Assembly: GCA_003480165.1 (NCBI GenBank)
Contig: QUIQ01000011.1
Location: forward strand, 1 to 58,002
Length of the DNA stretch: 58,002 nt
Source of the DNA: Firmicutes bacterium AM41-11
GTDB taxonomy: Bacteria; Bacillota_I; Bacilli_A; Erysipelotrichales; Erysipelotrichaceae
Reading direction: 5' to 3'
How positions within the stretch are numbered: the first letter of the stretch is position 1; every line of letters starts with the position of its first letter. The notes under the pieces are model-generated. The model saw only the letters and a program-made list of their open reading frames with translations. It had not been told where the DNA came from and did not search any database. The translations under genes were made by a program, and so were the position numbers. Positions 53,969-58,002 of this stretch are shown here, in pieces.

Positions 53969-54511
53969 ATGTCACGTATCGGGAATAAACTGATTACCAT
54001 TCCTGCCGGAGTAACTGTTGAAGTTGCTGACGGGAATGAGGTGACTGTTAAAGGCCCTAAGGGAACTTTAACTCGTACATTCTCTACTATGATGGACATT
54101 CAAGTAGCAGATGGTGTAGTCACAGTTAAGCGTCCTAATGATGCTAAACATACAAAGCAGTTACATGGAACAACTCGTGCTTTAATAAACAACATGGTTG
54201 TCGGAGTTTCTGAAGGGTATGCAAAAGAATTAGAATTAGTAGGTATCGGATTCCGTGCCGCAGTTAAAGGAAACAAATTGACGATGCAAGTGGGTTACTC
54301 ACATGCTAGTGAATTAGATATTCCAGAAGGATTAACTGTTACTTGTGGATCTGCTACTGATGTAAAAGTTGAAGGAATTGACAAACAACTTGTTGGTGAA
54401 TTCGCTGCAGATATTCGTGCTGTACGTAAACCAGAACCTTACAAAGGAAAAGGTATCCGTTATAAAGGAGAACATATCCGTCGTAAGGAAGGTAAAACAG
54501 CTGGTAAATAG
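53969..54511 (+). CDS. rplF: 50S ribosomal protein L6
   Basis: A 180-residue protein with two similar domains near the factor-binding site: [47 protein letters not shown] and [23 protein letters not shown]. Normal length. Confidence 0.98.
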   Translation: MSRIGNKLITIPAGVTVEVADGNEVTVKGPKGTLTRTFSTMMDIQVADGVVTVKRPNDAKHTKQLHGTTRALINNMVVGVSEGYAKELELVGIGFRAAVKGNKLTMQVGYSHASELDIPEGLTVTCGSATDVKVEGIDKQLVGEFAADIRAVRKPEPYKGKGIRYKGEHIRRKEGKTAGK

Positions 54512-54532
54512 TGGGAAAGGAGATAAAATTTT

Positions 54533-54889
54533 ATGTCAAGTAAATTATCACGTAATCAATCTCGTATTCGTCGTCATGCACGTGTACGTAAAAAAATTAG
54601 CGGAACTCCTGAATGCCCACGTATGGATGTCTTCAGAAGTAACGCTCACATCGAAGTTCAAATTATCGATGACGTTGCTGGAAACACTTTAGTAAGTGCT
54701 TCAAGTGTTCAAATGAAATTAGAAAACGGTGGAAACATCGAAGCTGCACAAAAAGTTGGTGCTGAAATCGCTAAACGTGCATTAGAAAAGAACATTAAAA
54801 AAGTTGTATTTGACCGTGGAGGATTTGTCTACACTGGTCGTGTAAAAGCTTTAGCAGAGGCCGCTCGTGAAGCTGGCCTAGAATTTTAG
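54533..54889 (+). CDS. rplR: 50S ribosomal protein L18
   Basis: A 118-residue 5S rRNA-binding protein: [27 protein letters not shown] and [29 protein letters not shown]. Normal length. Confidence 0.98.
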   Translation: MSSKLSRNQSRIRRHARVRKKISGTPECPRMDVFRSNAHIEVQIIDDVAGNTLVSASSVQMKLENGGNIEAAQKVGAEIAKRALEKNIKKVVFDRGGFVYTGRVKALAEAAREAGLEF

Positions 54890-54901
54890 GAGGTCGCATC
54901 A

Positions 54902-55411
54902 ATGGCAACGAATAAAAAACCAAGAAGAGACCACGATGAATTTGAAGAACAAGTTGTTACCATCAACCGTGTTACAAAAGTAGTTAAAGGTGGACGTCGT
55001 TTCCGTTTTGCTGCTTTAGTTGTAGTAGGTGACCACAAAGGTCATGTTGGTATGGGAACTGGTAAAGCAAACGAAGTGCCTGATGCAATTCGTAAAGCTT
55101 GTGAAGATGCTCGTAAGAACGTCTTTGAAGTACCTATTATCGGTACAACAATTCCTCATGCTGTCAATGGACAATATGGTGCAGGATGTGTATTCATGCA
55201 TCCAGCTAGTGAAGGTACTGGTGTTATCGCTGGTGGTGCCACTCGTTCTGTATTAGAATTAGCTGGTGTTACTGACGTTGTAACAAAGTGCTTAGGTTCT
55301 CGTACAAAGATCAACGTAGTACGTGCTACTGTTGAAGGATTGAAGAGCTTAAGAACTGTTGAAGAAGTAGCTAAAATTCGTGGAAAGAAAATCGAAGAAA
55401 TTCGCGGTTAA
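54902..55411 (+). CDS. rpsE: 30S ribosomal protein S5
   Basis: A 169-residue decoding-fidelity protein: [76 protein letters not shown]. Normal length. rpmD (L30), which usually follows, is missing: rplO begins 16 nt later. Confidence 0.98.
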   Translation: MATNKKPRRDHDEFEEQVVTINRVTKVVKGGRRFRFAALVVVGDHKGHVGMGTGKANEVPDAIRKACEDARKNVFEVPIIGTTIPHAVNGQYGAGCVFMHPASEGTGVIAGGATRSVLELAGVTDVVTKCLGSRTKINVVRATVEGLKSLRTVEEVAKIRGKKIEEIRG

Positions 55412-55426
55412 TAGGAGGTAGAACTA

Positions 55427-55864
55427 ATGAAACTAGAAGAAATGAAATCTAATGGCCATCGTTCTAACCGTAACCGTGTTGGACGTGGACCTGGAAGTGG
55501 AAATGGAAAAACTTCTGGTCGTGGTCAAAAAGGTCAAAAAGCAAGAAGCGGTGGAGGTGTCCGTTTAGGATTCGAGGGTGGTCAAACTACTCTTGCTCGT
55601 CGTCTTCCAAAGCGTGGATTCACAAACTTTACGCGTAAAGAATACGCAATTGTGAATGTTGAGACTTTAAATAAATATGAAGATGGAACTGTAGTTAATG
55701 CAGCTTTGTTAATCGAAGATAAAGTAATCAAAAAAGAACTTTCTGGATTGAAAGTTTTAGGTGAAGGTGAATTGACAAAGAAATTGACAGTACAAGCTAC
55801 TAAGTTCTCTAAATCAGCAAAAGAAGCAATCGAAAAAGTAGGCGGAACAGCTGAGGTTATCTAA
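55427..55864 (+). CDS. rplO: 50S ribosomal protein L15
   Basis: A 145-residue protein: the Gly/Arg-rich N-terminus [27 protein letters not shown] and [22 protein letters not shown]. Normal length. Directly precedes secY by 2 nt. Confidence 0.98.
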   Translation: MKLEEMKSNGHRSNRNRVGRGPGSGNGKTSGRGQKGQKARSGGGVRLGFEGGQTTLARRLPKRGFTNFTRKEYAIVNVETLNKYEDGTVVNAALLIEDKVIKKELSGLKVLGEGELTKKLTVQATKFSKSAKEAIEKVGGTAEVI

Positions 55865-55866
55865 AA

Positions 55867-57162
55867 ATGTTTTCAAGTATAAAGGCAATAGTGACGAACA
55901 AGGATATTCGCAAGAGAATCTTGTTTACTCTCTTTGCCTTTCTTGTGTATCGTCTAGGATCGGCAATTACGGTACCTGATGTAAATACTGCAGACTTAAT
56001 TAATGGTATGCAGGATAACTCCTTATTTGCGATGCTTAATTTATTAGGTGGTGGAGGATTAGAACAGTTCTCCGTATTCGCATTAGGGGTTACACCTTAT
56101 ATTACAGCTTCCATTATTTTACAGTTGTTAAGTATGGATGTAGTTCCATCCTTGACTGAACTATCAAAAAGTGGAGCACAGGGACGTAAAAAGATTGATC
56201 AATATACAAGATATCTAGCTGTCGTTTTTGCTTTCGTTCAATCATTCTCATTAGTATATGGTTTCTCAAAAACGTATACGACGTTGATTGTTGGTGGCGT
56301 AACGATTAGTAAAGTATTGTATATTTCAACAATCTTTACCGCTGGTTCTTTATTCCTAGTCTGGATTGGAGATCAAATCTCTTTGAAAGGTATAGGAAAT
56401 GGTATTTCCATGGTTATTATGGCAGGTATCGTCGGTCGTATGCCTCGTCAAATTACTAGTGCATGGAAAACCTTAATGGGATCTGGATCTACGGTTAAAA
56501 ATGGAACGGCTTTATTTGTAGCCTACATCTTAGTTTATTTACTCATAATCATTTTTGTAACATTGATTAATACGGCAGAACGTCGTATTCCGATTCAATA
56601 TACATCTAGTTCGATTGAATTAAGTAAACGAAGCGAATCAAATTACCTTCCATTAAAAGTAAATTCAGCAAGTGTTATTCCTGTCATTTTTGCTTCATCA
56701 TTGATGATGGCTCCTTTACAGGTTGCTACCTTCCTTGATAAGACAGAATTTGTTAAAGCAACGCAAAAATGGTTAGGTTTAAGTACTTGGTATAGTCTTG
56801 CCATCTATGTAGTATTGATTATTTTCTTTACATTCTTTTATACAAAGATGCAAGTTGATCCCGAAAAGTTAGCAGAGAATTTAGGAAAATCAGGTGCATA
56901 TATTCCTAGCGTGCGTCCTGGTACTGAAACAAAAAACTATGTCAATCATGTTTTAACTCGTATTACTGTTTTAGGTTCACTTGCCTTAGCGTTTATTTCG
57001 GTTATTCCGCATGCAATGCCACTTATCTGGCCTGAATTGCCTTCTAGTATGGCACTTGGTGGAACCGGAATGATTATCGTTGTAGGTGTTGCGATTGAAA
57101 CAGTACGTCAAGTTCAAGGTTTGATTACTCAAAAATCATATAAAAAGTATTATCAAGACTAA
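55867..57162 (+). CDS. secY: Protein translocase subunit SecY
   Basis: A 431-residue, ten-span membrane channel for Sec export and membrane insertion. Shows FTLFAFLVYRLGSAITVPDVN, the plug-region LLGGGGLEQFSVFALGVTPYITASIILQLL, INTAERRIPIQY in the ribosome/SecA-contacting loop and the C-terminal GGTGMIIVVGVAIETVRQV. Length normal. Confidence 0.98.
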   Translation: MFSSIKAIVTNKDIRKRILFTLFAFLVYRLGSAITVPDVNTADLINGMQDNSLFAMLNLLGGGGLEQFSVFALGVTPYITASIILQLLSMDVVPSLTELSKSGAQGRKKIDQYTRYLAVVFAFVQSFSLVYGFSKTYTTLIVGGVTISKVLYISTIFTAGSLFLVWIGDQISLKGIGNGISMVIMAGIVGRMPRQITSAWKTLMGSGSTVKNGTALFVAYILVYLLIIIFVTLINTAERRIPIQYTSSSIELSKRSESNYLPLKVNSASVIPVIFASSLMMAPLQVATFLDKTEFVKATQKWLGLSTWYSLAIYVVLIIFFTFFYTKMQVDPEKLAENLGKSGAYIPSVRPGTETKNYVNHVLTRITVLGSLALAFISVIPHAMPLIWPELPSSMALGGTGMIIVVGVAIETVRQVQGLITQKSYKKYYQD

Positions 57163-57182
57163 AGTCTATGGAGTAATGATTT

Positions 57183-57833
57183 ATGAACATTTTTATTATG
57201 GGAGCGCCAGGATCTGGCAAGGGTACTTTTTCTAGTAAAATTAAAGAAGAGTACAACTTAAATCATATTAGTACTGGAGATATCTTCCGTGCGAATATTT
57301 CCCAAGGAACAGAGCTTGGTCTTCAAGCAAAAGCGTATGCTGAACAAGGAAAACTTGTTCCCGATGAAATCACAAATAAAATGGTTAAAGATTATTTAGC
57401 TACTTTATCGGATAAGAAAAACGGATATTTGTTAGATGGATATCCTCGTACGCTTGATCAAGCAAAAGCTTTTGAAGAAATGACAGATGGTACAGACTTA
57501 GCAGTCGATGTAATTCTTGCAATGGATGTTCCAACTGATGTTCTTACTCGTCGTATTACTGGTCGTCGTACTTGTAAAGACTGTGGTGAAATTTACAACA
57601 TCTATTCAAAACCAACTAAGGTTGAGGGTGTTTGTGATCGCTGTGGTGGAGAATTGACACAACGTAAAGACGATAATGAAGAATCTTTAAAAGTTCGTTT
57701 AGATGAGTATTCAAATAACACAGAACCAGTTATTGACTATTATGAAAAAAAGAATATGGTCTCACACATCAATGCCGATGCATCAATGGATGAAATTTGG
57801 TCAAGTGTAAAAGAGGCCTTGAAAAACAAGTAA
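57183..57833 (+). CDS. adk: Adenylate kinase, zinc-lid type
   Basis: A 216-residue enzyme interconverting ATP + AMP and 2 ADP. P-loop GAPGSGKGT, AMP site STGDIFRANIS, LLDGYPRTLDQA, and a LID with four Cys in two pairs (CKDCGE and CDRCGGE) that bind zinc, as in Gram-positive long-form enzymes. The N-terminus has GAPGSGKGTFSSKI where Gln is more common after Thr. It is followed by hairpins, not by map. Confidence 0.98.
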   Translation: MNIFIMGAPGSGKGTFSSKIKEEYNLNHISTGDIFRANISQGTELGLQAKAYAEQGKLVPDEITNKMVKDYLATLSDKKNGYLLDGYPRTLDQAKAFEEMTDGTDLAVDVILAMDVPTDVLTRRITGRRTCKDCGEIYNIYSKPTKVEGVCDRCGGELTQRKDDNEESLKVRLDEYSNNTEPVIDYYEKKNMVSHINADASMDEIWSSVKEALKNK

Positions 57834-57873
57834 ATTGCGCTTATAATTATTAAGCGCAATTCTTGCGTTTTTT
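57833..57873 (+). promoter_or_regulatory. Mutually exclusive hairpins after adk (candidate attenuator)
   Basis: AATTGCGCTT / AAGCGCAATT (57833-57842 and 57852-57861) form a perfect 10-bp stem with a 9-nt loop. The downstream arm can instead pair as AAGCGCAA-ttc-TTGCGTTT (57852-57870), a terminator-like hairpin running into the T-run at 57868-57873. The two structures share bases and cannot coexist. Confidence 0.55.
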
Positions 57874-57961
57874 ATGTATACCACATTTCTGTTAAAATCC
57901 GCATGATTCCATACGCATTTTAGCAGGCAGACAAACAATATGTGGTTGGAAAGGAAAGAAA

Positions 57962-58002
57962 ATGAAAGTAAGACCATCCGTAAAACCAATGTGCGACAAA
58001 TG
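57962..58002 (+). CDS. rpmJ: 50S ribosomal protein L36, N-terminal fragment cut by window end
   Basis: Thirteen codons reading MKVRPSVKPMCDK, the characteristic start of the zinc-ribbon protein L36, cut off by the window edge. AAAGGAAAG precedes the ATG. The ~90 nt between the adk hairpins and this gene holds a possible -10 TAAAAT (57893-57898) with a poor -35, and nothing else I can support. map and infA, usual between adk and rpmJ, are not here. Confidence 0.9.
   Translation, partial: MKVRPSVKPMCDK

Overview
The window is low-GC bacterial chromosome with strong Shine-Dalgarno sequences, T-box and L10 leader RNAs, a type III pantothenate kinase and zinc-type S14. This points to Bacillota. 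The layout (no rpmD in the spc operon, no map or infA between adk and rpmJ, ribosomal clusters split by unrelated genes) and overall protein character suggest Erysipelotrichia (Erysipelotrichaceae-like). That placement is inference, not a database result.

Layout. 1-334: end of an IS3-type element. 351-7600: manA-like isomerase, a NifX/NifB-type protein, coaBC-coaX (coenzyme A), glycerate kinase with a thioredoxin-like lipoprotein, a reduced pyrophosphatase-like protein and rubrerythrin. 7602-9100: CPBP protease, then a tandem duplication of a tRNA-Ile/tRNA-Ala unit with its own promoters and terminators. 9102-18110: housekeeping metabolism and repair (aminotransferase, LDH2-type dehydrogenase, ACT protein, amidase, S41 protease, uvrB, ung, folC). 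18110-21152: phoU-phoP-phoR behind a Pho-box-like repeat. 21239-24395: pta, an unknown protein, and the ACT/DUF711 pair. 24473-28040: T-box-controlled amino-acid ABC transporter plus PLP enzyme. 28086-30188: lipoprotein, phosphoesterase, GntR regulator, tRNA-Glu. 30541-32955: rplKA and rplJL. 33449-37704: pstSCAB-phoU with a second Pho-box-like region. 37814-43155: HAD phosphatase (minus strand) and the str operon rpsL-rpsG-fusA-tuf. 43198-46718: APC permease, M18 aminopeptidase, membrane protein. 46744-58002: S10-spc ribosomal operon through secY, adk and the first codons of rpmJ.

How it works together. The PhoP/PhoR two-component system probably controls both its own operon and the high-affinity phosphate transporter, with a PhoU paralogue in each operon. 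Ribosomal genes carry recognisable leaders (L10 leader, S10 leader, str leader hairpins). The amino-acid transporter is sensed through uncharged tRNA. Three unrelated genes (glycerate kinase, folC and an unknown protein) have a -10 element exactly 6 nt before an ATG and no Shine-Dalgarno, so they look leaderless.

I found no phage, CRISPR array, defence island or secondary-metabolite cluster, and nothing I would call a new multi-gene system. The most interesting items are regulatory: the leaderless starts, mutually exclusive hairpins between adk and rpmJ, the T-box specificity, unexplained hairpins near rplK and after the second phoU, and missing genes in the ribosomal operons.
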